This document shows positions 24,829 through 33,489 of a stretch of DNA of 64,000 nt, piece after piece. The first letter of the stretch is position 1, and each line of letters begins with the position of its first letter. The position numbers were made by a program, and so were the translations under genes. This stretch comes from Emticicia sp. 21SJ11W-3. Its GTDB lineage: Bacteria; Bacteroidota; Bacteroidia; Cytophagales; Spirosomataceae. The notes below the pieces were generated by a model. That model made no database searches, was not told the origin of the DNA, and saw nothing but the letters and a program-made list of their open reading frames with translations. Where the stretch lies: the NCBI RefSeq assembly GCF_024138715.1, contig NZ_CP092074.1, positions 434,001-498,000 of the forward strand, read 5' to 3'.

Positions 24829-26209
24829 GAGACTGTAAATTAAACTGTGTCAAGGTAAAATTTAGCTAAAATGTTAATTTTACTTTAAACACAGTTTTTT
24901 TATGGAAGAGAAGAAAGAATTTGATTTCGAAGAGTTCAAAAAGCAAGCAATTGCTGGAATGTATGCTGGTAAGCCTTTTAGTGGAGAGAAAGGCATTTTT
25001 GCGCCATTAATGAAACATTTTTTGGAAGCTGCTTTGTCTGGTGAGTTAGAAAATCATCTGGCAGAATCAAAAGCAAAAGGAGTATCTAATCGTAAAAATG
25101 GAAAGACACAAAAGCAGGTAAAGAGCTTATCAGGAGAATTTGAACTGGAGAGTGGCAGAGATCGTTCTGGGACTTTTGAGCCTATGATTTTACCTAAGAG
25201 ACAGGTAATAATCACAGAAGAACTCGAAGCTAAAGTTATAGGATTATACGGTTTAGGCATGTCTACCAGAGATATATCTTCTCATATCAAGGAGCTATAT
25301 CAAATGGAAATATCAGCTACCCAGTTATCTACTATCACAGATAAGGTAATCCCTGCCATGCAAGAATGGCGTAGCAGACCCTTAGAGAGCATCTATCCCA
25401 TTGTTTTTATGGATTGCATACATTATAAAGTTAAGGAAGATGGGAGAGTGGTTTCGCGAGCTATATACAACATCTTAGGAGTAGATTTAGAGGGGAAAAA
25501 AGATTTAATAGGTATGTATGTAGCTGAAACCGAAGGCTCTAAGTTCTGGCTTTCGGTGTTGACAGATTTAAAGAGAAGAGGTGTAGAGGACATTCTAATT
25601 GCTTGTATTGATGGACTAAAAGGTTTTCCTGATGCTATTGCTACTGTATATCCCCAGACCCAAGTACAACTCTGCATTGTCCACCAAATACGGAATAGTT
25701 TAAAATACGTTCCTGAAAAGGATAAAAAGGCTTTTATAGCTGACCTTAAACTTGTGTATACTGCTCTAAACAAAGAAGAGGGTTTTAGACAATTAGAGGC
25801 TTTAGAAGCTAAATGGGGCAAGAAATACATCATTGCTGTTCAATCCTGGTTTACTAACTGGGAAAACCTATCAAGCTTCTATGAGTATGCAGAAGACATT
25901 AGAAGATTGATTTATACGACAAACCCTATTGAGGGTTTTCATAGGCAAGTCAGAAAAGTCACTAAAACTAAAGGCTCATTTACATCAGATACAGCACTTT
26001 TGAAACTGATTTATCTGGTCGTACAAAGAATCTCCCAAAAGTGGACGGGGTCGCCCAGACTATGCCTGTCCGAAATTGGAGTGTCACCTTATCGCAGTTA
26101 TACATTATTTTTGGAGATAGAATGAAATTCCATAATTTTGAAAAAACTCACTTGAAGCCAACTCCAAGTGAGTAGTAAAAATCCTTGACACAGTTCAGTT
26201 TACGCTCCC
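24829..26209 (+). mobile_element. IS256-family insertion sequence
   Basis: The element is 1381 bp with 27-bp inverted ends (22 of 27 match; both carry AACTGTGTCAAGG inward). It is flanked by an 8-bp target duplication, GCTTAATT, at 24821-24828 and 26210-26217. Target length and transposase agree with IS256. Confidence 0.92.
24902..26125 (+). CDS. IS256-family transposase with frameshifted C-terminus
   Basis: This 407-residue mutator-type transposase is otherwise normal. It shows GMYAGKPFSGEKG, the RQVIITEELEAKVIGLYGLGMSTRDI DNA-binding part, VFMDCIHYKV (first Asp), IACIDGLKGFPDAI (second Asp), QLCIVHQIRNSL, and IYTTNPIEGFHRQVRK (catalytic Glu). After QKWT the frame is wrong: 14 extra bases (26047-26060, GGGGTCGCCCAGAC) separate it from a downstream frame that reads MPVRNWS...QLYIIFGDR, the usual IS256 end, with its stop at 26173-26175. 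The last residues are therefore replaced by an unrelated tail. Catalytic residues are intact, but activity is doubtful. Confidence 0.88.
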   Translation: MEEKKEFDFEEFKKQAIAGMYAGKPFSGEKGIFAPLMKHFLEAALSGELENHLAESKAKGVSNRKNGKTQKQVKSLSGEFELESGRDRSGTFEPMILPKRQVIITEELEAKVIGLYGLGMSTRDISSHIKELYQMEISATQLSTITDKVIPAMQEWRSRPLESIYPIVFMDCIHYKVKEDGRVVSRAIYNILGVDLEGKKDLIGMYVAETEGSKFWLSVLTDLKRRGVEDILIACIDGLKGFPDAIATVYPQTQVQLCIVHQIRNSLKYVPEKDKKAFIADLKLVYTALNKEEGFRQLEALEAKWGKKYIIAVQSWFTNWENLSSFYEYAEDIRRLIYTTNPIEGFHRQVRKVTKTKGSFTSDTALLKLIYLVVQRISQKWTGSPRLCLSEIGVSPYRSYTLFLEIE

Positions 26210-26243
26210 GCTTAATTTCTTTTTTTAAGTCATCAATTGATTG

Positions 26244-26952
26244 TTATTTATTCAGGTAAAATAGTTCTGACTTAAGTATGCCGAAGTAGTTTTCAATAAT
26301 TGTATTATCTAAACAATTACCTTTTCTGGACATACTTTGCGTGACTCCACTTTTCTCAAAGACATACCTGTATTGCTTCATTTGATAGTGCCAACCTTGG
26401 TCAGAATATAATAATAATGGTGTTTGTCTGTCTGATTTTTTCAAGGCCTTCTCAAGCATAGTTATCACACATTTAAAGTCAGCACGCTTGGAGAGTTCAT
26501 AGCTGATGATTTCCTGATTGAACAAGTCTATCACAGGTGAAAGATAGAGTTTTCTGCCAGCCACATTAAATTCAGTTATATCGGTTGCCCATTTTTGATT
26601 AGGCTGATTTGCCTTAAATACTCTGTTCAAAACATTAGGGGCAATTTTGCCTTGTTCTCCTTTATAGGATTTATATTTCTTCACTCTGATTATACTCTTT
26701 AAACCCAGAAATTGCATTAATCGTAAAACAGTTTTATAATTAATTACTATTCCTTTTTTTTCGAAGTAATAGTGTAATACGTCTGTATCCCAACGTTCCC
26801 TTGTGCTTATGATAAATACTTTGAATCAATGCTTTAGTGTCTGCATATTTATCTGTAAGCCGGGTTTTCTTTGAATAATAGTAAAAACTGCTTCTGGCCA
26901 TGTTCATACAATTTAGCAATACGTCTAAATCATATCTATGCCTTAACTCCAT
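26244..26952 (-). pseudogene. IS3-family orfB (rve transposase) broken by a frameshift
   Basis: The N-terminal part (26740-26952) has MELRHRYDLDVLLNCMNMARSSFYYY and runs to ITLLLRKK. The second part (26244-26717) is in another frame and has WATDITEF (first Asp), SDQGWHYQ (second Asp), RKGNCLDNTIIENYFGILKSE (Glu), the complete DDE core. The break is at a run of eight A on the minus strand (complement near 26754-26761); seven A would restore RKKGIVINYKTV. This can be a mutation or slippage-prone site. The orfB ATG overlaps the orfA stop as TAATG. Confidence 0.8.
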
Positions 26953-27473
26953 TATGGCTTGTGCTTGTTATTGTTTTGAGTTAAGGCTTGTAGCTTTTTT
27001 AGTAGTTCATTCTCCGCTTTTAAACGTTCATTTTCCAACAGCAGCTTTTGATAGTCTGTTAAAGGGGCAGAAGACTTTATAGGTTTTCTTTTGATAGGAT
27101 GCTTCATCTTTTTAGGACGTCCTTTAGGTTGAGGTAATAAACCCGACAACCCTTTTGATTCATACTCTCGCCGCCAGCGTATAATCACTGGCTCAGTAGG
27201 TATATTGAATCTAACACAGGCTGAACGCAAAGATAAACACTCTCTATTGATAGTTTCTGACACTTTAAGCTTAAAAGATACTTCATAGGATTGTTTATTC
27301 CTCTGGTGAAGACCCAATTCGCCATATTGCTCATAGAACATTATCCATAACCTTAAATTTGATGGATCAAATCCTTTGTCAGCAGCCACTGAAATAATGG
27401 AACGATGTTCTTTTAAAACGGCTTCTACACAATGAAGCCTGAATTCGTAATCATACTTGTTCCTTTTATACAT
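26952..27473 (-). CDS. IS3-family orfA (helix-turn-helix protein)
   Basis: This 173-residue protein has two tandem helix-turn-helix units. The first is FRLHCVEAVLKEHRSIISVAADKGFDPSNLRLWIMFYEQYG and the second is SFKLKVSETINRECLSLRSACVRFNIP...IIRWRREYESKGL. A basic linker with GRPKKMK follows, then a leucine-zipper C-terminus (YQKLLLENERLKAENELLKKL). This is the usual layout of the IS150 subgroup OrfA that binds the IS ends. Unlike many IS3 members, orfB starts by itself at an overlapping ATG. Confidence 0.88.
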   Translation of the reverse strand: MYKRNKYDYEFRLHCVEAVLKEHRSIISVAADKGFDPSNLRLWIMFYEQYGELGLHQRNKQSYEVSFKLKVSETINRECLSLRSACVRFNIPTEPVIIRWRREYESKGLSGLLPQPKGRPKKMKHPIKRKPIKSSAPLTDYQKLLLENERLKAENELLKKLQALTQNNNKHKP

Positions 27474-27478
27474 AAAAA

Positions 27479-27512
27479 TGCCCCCAAGAAGTGTCTAACT
27501 TTTTGGGGGCAT
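27479..27512 (-). terminator. Hairpin at IS3 right end acting as likely accC terminator
   Basis: On the minus strand, TGCCCCCAA and TTGGGGGCA (9-bp perfect stem) are followed by TTTTTATG, 24 bases past the accC stop. The loop holds the IS-end TTAGAC box, so the hairpin seems part of the IS terminus. Confidence 0.65.
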
Positions 27513-27534
27513 TGTATACGGGAAGGCTTTCTTT

Positions 27535-28878
27535 TTATAAATCGCTGAAATCGAAGGTTTCAAGAAATTTGGTGGTAAAATGACCAGATTTAAACTGCTC
27601 ATCGTCCATCAGTTTTATATGGAACGGAATAGTGGTTTTTATACCTTCAATTACAAACTCCTGTAATGCACGTTTCATTCTTGTAACAACTTCTTCTCTT
27701 GACTGCCCCGTTACAATCAACTTGGCAATCATTGAATCGTAGTTGGGCGGAATGGTATAGCCCGCATACACGTGGCTGTCAACCCTTACCCCATGCCCAC
27801 CTGGCAGGTGCAGATTGGTTATTTTACCCGGCGATGGACGGAAACCGTTGCCCGGGTCTTCGGCATTGATACGGCATTCCATGGCATACAATTTAGGGAA
27901 GTAATTTTTGCCCGAAATAGGTACACCGGCAGCTACCTTTATTTGTTCTTTAATTAAGTCAAAATCTGTTACTTCCTCTGTAATAGGGTGCTCAACCTGA
28001 ATACGGGTGTTCATTTCCATGAAATAGAATTTGCCGTATTTATCAACCAGAAATTCAATAGTACCTACGCCTTCGTAGCCAATGGCAGATGCACCTTTAA
28101 TGGCCGCTTCTCCCATTTTCTCACGCAGCTCCTGTGTAACAACCGGCGACGGCGTTTCTTCAACCAATTTCTGGTGACGGCGCTGAATAGAACAGTCACG
28201 TTCTGAAAGGTGGCATACCTTGCCGTATTGGTCGCCCACTACCTGAATCTCAATGTGGCGGGGTTCTTCTACAAATTTCTCCAGATATAAACCGTCGTTA
28301 CCGAAAGCGGCGCCTGATTCCATCTTGGCATCATCCCAGGCTTTTTCAAATTCGCTTTCTTCTTTAATGATACGCATACCACGGCCACCACCTCCGGCAG
28401 TTGCCTTAATGATAACCGGATAACCGATTTCTTTGGCCAGTCTTTTTCCTTCTTCTACCGACTCTAACAGACCCTCTGAACCCGGAATTACCGGTACGCC
28501 AGAGTTTTTCATGGTTGCTTTGGCCGTAGCTTTGTCGCCCATGTAGTTAATTTGCTCGGCAGTAGCGCCAATAAACTTAATGCCATATTCGGCGCATATT
28601 CTTGAAAACTCGGCGTTTTCAGATAAGAAACCGTAACCCGGATGGATGGCATCGGCATTGGTGATTTCGGCGGCTGATATGATATTAGGAATATTGAGGT
28701 AAGATTGCTTGCTGATAGCAGGCCCTATACAAACTGCCTCATCGGCAAAGCGTACGTGCAGACTGTCGCGGTCGGCAGTTGAGTAAACAGCCACCGTTTT
28801 TATGCCCATCTCCCGGCAGGTTCTGATGATTCGCAGGGCTATTTCGCCACGGTTGGCTATAAGTATTTTCTTGAACAT
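27535..28878 (-). CDS. accC: Acetyl-CoA carboxylase biotin carboxylase subunit
   Basis: This 447-residue ATP-grasp enzyme carboxylates biotin on AccB, the first half-reaction of malonyl-CoA synthesis. [26 protein letters not shown] is the hallmark start. [13 protein letters not shown] is the glycine-rich ATP loop, [21 protein letters not shown] and [25 protein letters not shown] follow, including the catalytic Arg and Lys region. The length matches stand-alone bacterial AccC. It follows accB with a gap of 92 bases on the same strand. An IS3 element end is only 24 bases beyond its stop. Confidence 0.98.
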   Translation of the reverse strand: MFKKILIANRGEIALRIIRTCREMGIKTVAVYSTADRDSLHVRFADEAVCIGPAISKQSYLNIPNIISAAEITNADAIHPGYGFLSENAEFSRICAEYGIKFIGATAEQINYMGDKATAKATMKNSGVPVIPGSEGLLESVEEGKRLAKEIGYPVIIKATAGGGGRGMRIIKEESEFEKAWDDAKMESGAAFGNDGLYLEKFVEEPRHIEIQVVGDQYGKVCHLSERDCSIQRRHQKLVEETPSPVVTQELREKMGEAAIKGASAIGYEGVGTIEFLVDKYGKFYFMEMNTRIQVEHPITEEVTDFDLIKEQIKVAAGVPISGKNYFPKLYAMECRINAEDPGNGFRPSPGKITNLHLPGGHGVRVDSHVYAGYTIPPNYDSMIAKLIVTGQSREEVVTRMKRALQEFVIEGIKTTIPFHIKLMDDEQFKSGHFTTKFLETFDFSDL

Positions 28879-28970
28879 ATAGTGTCAATTAGGAATTGTA
28901 TGCTATTTAGGCTATTAAATCTATAAACAGTTTTTATAAAAAAATGTTAGAATGCCTTTTGCTGAGAAAA

Positions 28971-29447
28971 TCACGCAGGCTCAACCAGGAACAAAGGTTG
29001 GTCGAACTCAACAGGGGTAGCGTTCTCAACCAATATTTTTACAATTTTTCCTGATACTTCAGATTCAATCTCGTTAAACAACTTCATTGCTTCAATAATA
29101 CAAACTACTTTTCCGTTAGAAACCTCGTCGCCTACCTCAACAAACGATGCCTTGTCTGGGCCCGCTGAGCGATAGAACGTTCCGAGCATAGGAGATTTAA
29201 TCGTAATCAGATTGCTGGCAGGCGCGGCTGGTTGAGCCACTGGTGCAGCCGGTTGAGCGGCCACAGCAGCAGGAGCAGGGGCTGCAGCAACAGGAGCCTG
29301 AGCAACAGGTGCCGGTTGAGCAGCTACAGGCGCTACATTTGAGTAACGTTTAATAGCCAGTTTCAACTCTGATGTTTCAATATTTACTTCATCTAATCCT
29401 GATTGAGCAATAAAATCAATCAGTTTTTGAATGTCCTTTGTTTCCAT
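28971..29447 (-). CDS. accB: Biotin carboxyl carrier protein of acetyl-CoA carboxylase
   Basis: This 158-residue protein carries the biotin used by AccC. The N-terminal part ([20 protein letters not shown]) is followed by an Ala/Pro-rich hinge (about residues 37-78) rich in PVAQPA units. The biotinyl domain has [13 protein letters not shown] and the EAMKL motif, with K122 as the biotinylated lysine. It is the usual upstream partner of accC. It is preceded by a 306-base non-coding region, so it probably has its own promoter. Confidence 0.97.
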   Translation of the reverse strand: METKDIQKLIDFIAQSGLDEVNIETSELKLAIKRYSNVAPVAAQPAPVAQAPVAAAPAPAAVAAQPAAPVAQPAAPASNLITIKSPMLGTFYRSAGPDKASFVEVGDEVSNGKVVCIIEAMKLFNEIESEVSGKIVKILVENATPVEFDQPLFLVEPA

Positions 29448-29753
29448 GAAGGGTAAAGATTTGTCGTTTTTTAATTGAGTATAGTTTGTTTGGTTCCAGA
29501 AGTATTCTTAAACCGGTTTCTTTCCAGAGCGCTGTTCCTGTACTTTCAGGAAAGCAGACTTTTGTTTTTCAATCTCTTCAGGGTATGAAGGCGGAAAGGC
29601 AGCGGTTATTCTTCTGCAAAAGTAAACATAAAGACGACACCCACAAAGAAACTTGGAACGCCCGGGCTGGATTTAAGAATTAAAAGCACTTAAAATCAGT
29701 TTCATGTCACTCCGTATTTCTATAAAATGCGATGTCGTCTTTTATAAAATGGC
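29448..29753. other. Intergenic region between efp and accB
   Basis: 306 bases without a convincing gene. ORFs here have no family features. Its end near 29448 must contain the accB/accC promoter on the minus strand, but I cannot fix the box. Confidence 0.45.
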
Positions 29754-30323
29754 TTATTTCTCTTTTACGCGTGAGTCGTATTCGTAAGTAGTAGTATTGA
29801 CACGAATCAACTCATCGTTCTCAATAAAAAGAGGAACTTTTATAGTAGCACCGGTTTCAACAGTGGCCGGTTTCGACGGGCTGTTGGCGGTATCGCCTCT
29901 TACGCCTGGTTCGGTGTAGGTTACTCGTAGTTCAACATAGGTTGGTAGCTCTACGCTCAGAATAGTTTCTGTTTCTGCATGCACCAGAATGTCAACCTGC
30001 TGGCCTTCTTTCATCAGGTCGGCCTGTGGCACCAGTTTTTCTTCTATATTTATCTGTTCAAAAGTTTCAACTTCCATGAAATTGAATCCTGTTTCGTCTT
30101 TATATAGAAACTGGTATTGTCTTTTTTCTACCCGTGCAGTTGTAATGTTTACACCTGAAGTAAAAGTATTGTCAATTACCCTTCCAGTACGAAGGTTTCT
30201 GAGTTTAGTTCTAACAAAAGCTGGTCCTTTGCCGGGCTTTACGTGTTGGAACTCCACAATGGTGTAGAGGTCGTTATTCCACTCCATACAAAGGCCATTT
30301 CTGAAATCTGCTGTTGTTGCCAT
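29754..30323 (-). CDS. efp: Translation elongation factor P
   Basis: EF-P relieves ribosome stalling at polyproline. The 189-residue length and the three beta-barrel domains are normal. The first domain has the tip loop HVKPGKGPAF with K32 in the place of the modified lysine (K34 in E. coli); domain II has the LYKDETGFNFMEVETFEQ strand; domain III has PTYVELRVTYTEPGVRGDTA and GATIKVPLFIENDELIRVNT. It stands downstream of fabH and an outer membrane protein gene on the minus strand, a common Bacteroidota arrangement. Confidence 0.98.
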   Translation of the reverse strand: MATTADFRNGLCMEWNNDLYTIVEFQHVKPGKGPAFVRTKLRNLRTGRVIDNTFTSGVNITTARVEKRQYQFLYKDETGFNFMEVETFEQINIEEKLVPQADLMKEGQQVDILVHAETETILSVELPTYVELRVTYTEPGVRGDTANSPSKPATVETGATIKVPLFIENDELIRVNTTTYEYDSRVKEK

Positions 30324-30356
30324 TACTGTTCAGTAAGCTTAATTATCAAATAGTTA

Positions 30357-31025
30357 TTATCGTTCAAAATTAAAAACCACACTTATAAAGGGCAGAAGGG
30401 GGCTTTCATAACCAAACCGCCCGAACGGAACATCTTTCCGGTTTCTTCTGTATCGGGCATCATACTGGCTGAAAATCATGCTGAGGCCAACTTTGATGGT
30501 CAGTTCTTCCTGCGGCCTGAAACCAATATAAATTTCGTTATTGGTGGTTCCTCTTTGCCCCAGGCCCAAATTGTACCGGGTAGGTTTGGCGTTGAGGGTG
30601 TCTAACACTAAACCCGATTTGTTGTAAACAGTCAGGGAATCTTTTCTTTTTCCGAACGCCAGCCCCACGATGTCGAAGTTAGCGCCTATCACTATTTTCG
30701 AAGTTCTGAACTCCAGCATTAGGGGTACATTAAGCGCATTGGCATTGGCTCTGGGGTAAGGAGTAAAACTCACCCGTGTATTGCTGGACTCCAGCCCTTT
30801 AAAGGCATTGCCAGCTGTAAAAAAAGAGGTAAGTCTGAAACCCGTACCAACTGCAAAAGCATATTTACCACCTAAAACCAACGATTGCCCATACATTATT
30901 GATGGAACATAAGTGCTCTTCTCAAAGCCGTAGGTTACACTAAAATTTTCAATCACTCTTATCCGTTGTGCAAACGAGCCTCTGAAACCCAGAAGTAATA
31001 AAGTCAGTATCAGTATTTTCTTCAT
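30357..31025 (-). CDS. Outer membrane beta-barrel protein, unknown function
   Basis: This 222-residue protein has a signal peptide (residues 1-19, ending SFAQ) followed by alternating hydrophobic strands typical of a small 8-stranded barrel: VTYGFEKSTYVPSIM, LVLGGKYAFAVGTGFRLTSFF, LNVPLMLEFRTSKIVIGANFDIVGLAFG and ELTIKVGLSMIFSQY. It ends in PFISVVFNFER with aromatic residues near the end, as outer membrane proteins do. It lies 42 bases after fabH and 33 bases before efp on the same strand, inside the lipid-synthesis/translation gene set. No substrate can be deduced. Confidence 0.7.
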   Translation of the reverse strand: MKKILILTLLLLGFRGSFAQRIRVIENFSVTYGFEKSTYVPSIMYGQSLVLGGKYAFAVGTGFRLTSFFTAGNAFKGLESSNTRVSFTPYPRANANALNVPLMLEFRTSKIVIGANFDIVGLAFGKRKDSLTVYNKSGLVLDTLNAKPTRYNLGLGQRGTTNNEIYIGFRPQEELTIKVGLSMIFSQYDARYRRNRKDVPFGRFGYESPLLPFISVVFNFER

Positions 31026-31067
31026 GGTATGCCGTTGTAGAGAAAAATCCTCAGTTGTTTGGTTTAC

Positions 31068-32054
31068 TCAGTATGCCCACTTAATATAAGCCGAGCCCCA
31101 TGTGAAGCCTCCGCCAAATGCTGCCAGAATCAGGTTATCTCCTTTTTTGATATGTTTTTCGTAGTCGAAAAGACAAAGCGGGATAGTTCCGGCAGTAGTA
31201 TTACCATAGTTCTGTATATTGAGCATTACCTTTTCATCGCCTATACCCATGCGGCGGGCAGTGGCATCAATAATGCGCTTATTGGCCTGATGCGGCACCA
31301 GCCAGGCAATGTCGTCGCCGGTTAGGTGGTTGCGTTCCATTATTTCAGCAGAGATGTCGGCCATGTTGGTTACGGCAAATTTAAATACCGACGGGCCTTC
31401 CTGATGAATGTAATGTAATCTTTGGTCTACTGTATCATGGCTGGCCGGGAACCTGCTTCCGCCACCCTTCATAATCAGATGATTCTCGCCTGTTCCGTCA
31501 GAGCGTAACAGAAAATCCATCAATCCGTATTCTTCGGTGGTAGGCTCAAGCAAAACAGCACCTGCACCGTCACCAAACAGTACGCAAGTAGTGCGGTCGG
31601 TGTAGTCAACAATGGCAGACATCTTGTCGGCGCCAATTACAATTACTTTTTTGTATTTTCCAGACTCAATAAACTGTGAGCCAATTGATAATGCGTAAAG
31701 GAAACCTGAACAAGCCGCCAGAATATCAAAGCTGGCAATGGTTGGAATTCCACATTGGGTACATACCAGATTGGCTGTTGACGGGAACATGTAGTCGGGG
31801 GTTACCGTTGCACATATTACCAGTTCTACTTCTTCAGGCTTAGTGTTGGTTTTTTTAAGAAGACCTTTCACGGCTTCAGAAGCCATGTGAGAGGTGGCAA
31901 GACCGTCTCCTCTTTGAATATGACGTTGTTTGATACCTGTCCGGGTAGTAATCCACTCGTCACTGGTTTCCACAATCTTAGATAAATCCTCGTTTGTCAA
32001 AATATCTTCTGGCACGTAGCCATGAACACCCGTGATAGCTGCTCTAAGTTTCAT
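31068..32054 (-). CDS. fabH: 3-oxoacyl-ACP synthase III (beta-ketoacyl-ACP synthase III)
   Basis: FabH condenses acetyl-CoA (or a branched acyl-CoA) with malonyl-ACP to start fatty acid synthesis. At 328 residues it has the catalytic triad Cys115 ([11 protein letters not shown]), His255 ([11 protein letters not shown]) and Asn285 (NYGNTTAG). The N-terminal [14 protein letters not shown] is the CoA-binding signature. It follows plsX in the fatty acid/phospholipid gene set. Confidence 0.97.
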   Translation of the reverse strand: MKLRAAITGVHGYVPEDILTNEDLSKIVETSDEWITTRTGIKQRHIQRGDGLATSHMASEAVKGLLKKTNTKPEEVELVICATVTPDYMFPSTANLVCTQCGIPTIASFDILAACSGFLYALSIGSQFIESGKYKKVIVIGADKMSAIVDYTDRTTCVLFGDGAGAVLLEPTTEEYGLMDFLLRSDGTGENHLIMKGGGSRFPASHDTVDQRLHYIHQEGPSVFKFAVTNMADISAEIMERNHLTGDDIAWLVPHQANKRIIDATARRMGIGDEKVMLNIQNYGNTTAGTIPLCLFDYEKHIKKGDNLILAAFGGGFTWGSAYIKWAY

Positions 32055-32158
32055 TGTACAATTTTTTCCAAGCCCATTCAGAAGAAAACGATAAGGATAC
32101 TTTTCTTTTTCGGGATTAGTTTTTCAGTGGGAAAAGTGTCTGTATAAATATGATGCAG

Positions 32159-32190
32159 ATAAACCCCGCAGGTTGTCTGCCGGGGTTTAT
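32159..32190 (-). terminator. Hairpin overlapping the plsX stop
   Basis: ATAAACCCC-GCAG pairs with CTGC-CGGGGTTTAT around a short loop, with one bulged base. It starts at the plsX stop codon. No long U run follows on the minus strand, so it may only attenuate transcription into fabH. Confidence 0.45.
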
Positions 32191-33131
32191 CAGTATTCGT
32201 ATGCTTCTATGATATGGTCTGTTACTTTTGATTCAATCTGGCGTTTGGCCAGCAGAATCATGTTTTTGATAGCCTCGGGGCTTGAGATACCATGTGCCAC
32301 AATTACGTTACCCCTGATACCTATAATGGGGCTACCACCACCCACTTCATAATTCATGCGGTCAATGAGCGGGTCTTTAATACCTCTTTCGGCGGCGTAG
32401 TCATAAAACGACTCGCCCATTTTAAAAATCACATTGCCTGTAAAACCCTCGGTAACAATTACGTCAGCCTTGCCTTCTAATAGATCACGGCCTTCGATGT
32501 TTCCGATAAAATTAACTTTTTTGTTGATTTTTAAGAGCTGATAAGCCGCCTGAACAACGGTAGAACCTTTTTGTTCTTCTTCACCTATATTCAGTAAGGC
32601 TACTTTGGGGCGTTCAATACCGAAAGAGAATCGGGCATATAAAGAGCCAAGTTCTGCAAACTCGGCAAGTACTTCCGGCTTGCAGTCGGCATTGGCGCCT
32701 ATGTCTAGCATAAGGCTGTAGCCGCCGTTTTTAAGCGGAAAAAAACCAGCGATAGGAGGGCGCTGAATATTGCCTACCGTTTTAAGGGTAAACAAAGAGC
32801 CCACCATCATAGCACCTGTGTTACCGGCGCTACAAAAGGCATCTACCTGCTTTTCTTTTAAAAGTTTAAACCCAACTCCAATGCTGGAATTGGGTTTCTG
32901 AGAAAATGCCCTGGTGGGATGCTCACTCATTTCGATAATGTCATCGGCATTAACCATTTCAATAGCATGTGCAGGATACTTTAATGTTCTTAAAATATCT
33001 AGCATTATGCTTTGTTTTCCTACCAATACAATTTTAGTACCTTCAGGTAAATGATTAGCGGCAATTACGGCACCTTCGACAATGGCTTTGGGGGCGTAAT
33101 CTCCTCCCATAGCATCAACGGCAATTTTCAT
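32190..33131 (-). CDS. plsX: Phosphate acyltransferase PlsX
   Basis: PlsX makes acyl-phosphate from acyl-ACP for phospholipid synthesis. The 313 residues start MKIAVDAMGGDYAPKAIVEGAV, the signature. SAGNTGAMM and LDIGANADCKPE are active-site segments. GFTGNVIFKMGE and SPIIGIRGNVIVAHGISSPEAIKNM complete the fold. Between rpmF (upstream) and fabH (downstream), this is the standard cluster. Confidence 0.97.
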   Translation of the reverse strand: MKIAVDAMGGDYAPKAIVEGAVIAANHLPEGTKIVLVGKQSIMLDILRTLKYPAHAIEMVNADDIIEMSEHPTRAFSQKPNSSIGVGFKLLKEKQVDAFCSAGNTGAMMVGSLFTLKTVGNIQRPPIAGFFPLKNGGYSLMLDIGANADCKPEVLAEFAELGSLYARFSFGIERPKVALLNIGEEEQKGSTVVQAAYQLLKINKKVNFIGNIEGRDLLEGKADVIVTEGFTGNVIFKMGESFYDYAAERGIKDPLIDRMNYEVGGGSPIIGIRGNVIVAHGISSPEAIKNMILLAKRQIESKVTDHIIEAYEY

Positions 33132-33228
33132 AAAGGAATTTCTTTAGTGAATAAATAGTAACCTTTTCCTGAATTTCACCCGGAAGCCACCTTCCTAAAG
33201 AACAGAATCAGGTGTTATTACGAAAGTA

Positions 33229-33420
33229 TTACGCTTTTTCGTAGCTTTCAACCACTAATTTACCTTTATAATACAAATTTCCTTCAAATACGTGTGCACG
33301 GTGGCGCAGGTGAATTTCACCTGTAGTTGCATCAACTGACAATGCTTTGGTCGACAAAGCGTCATGAGTTCTACGTTTATCTCTTCTGGTTGTCGAATGT
33401 CTTCGTTTTGGATGTGCCAT
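33229..33420 (-). CDS. rpmF: 50S ribosomal protein L32
   Basis: At 63 residues it has the L32 start MAHPKRRHSTTRRDKRRTHDAL and the central HLRHRAHVFEGNLYYKGKLV. Where many bacteria have a zinc-binding Cys cluster this has none, the C-minus form. It is downstream of the YceD-like gene, as in most bacteria. Confidence 0.97.
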   Translation of the reverse strand: MAHPKRRHSTTRRDKRRTHDALSTKALSVDATTGEIHLRHRAHVFEGNLYYKGKLVVESYEKA

Positions 33421-33489
33421 TGTTCAATTTAATTTAATTAACAGGCTTTTTTGAAGCAGCTATTAATATTTTTGTACTTTATAATTGTC

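Larger units (their letters stand above)
24594..26596 (+). repeat. Right copy of the 614-bp direct repeat, split by IS256
   Basis: 24594-24828 repeats 22377-22611 and 26218-26596 repeats 22612-22990; the IS256 element plus 8-bp target copy sits between. It contains a second copy of the TSUP gene 3' end (to 24677), which has no promoter or start. Confidence 0.88.
24695..27511 (-). mobile_element. IS3-family (IS150-like) insertion sequence, interrupted by IS256
   Basis: Without the IS256 insertion the element is about 1.43 kb. It has orfA and orfB on the minus strand. Both ends show TTAGAC at a similar distance from the tip (left ATATTAGACG, right AAGTTAGACAC), but the exact tips and target duplication could not be fixed. 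Its right end lies 24 bases from the accC stop. Confidence 0.75.
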
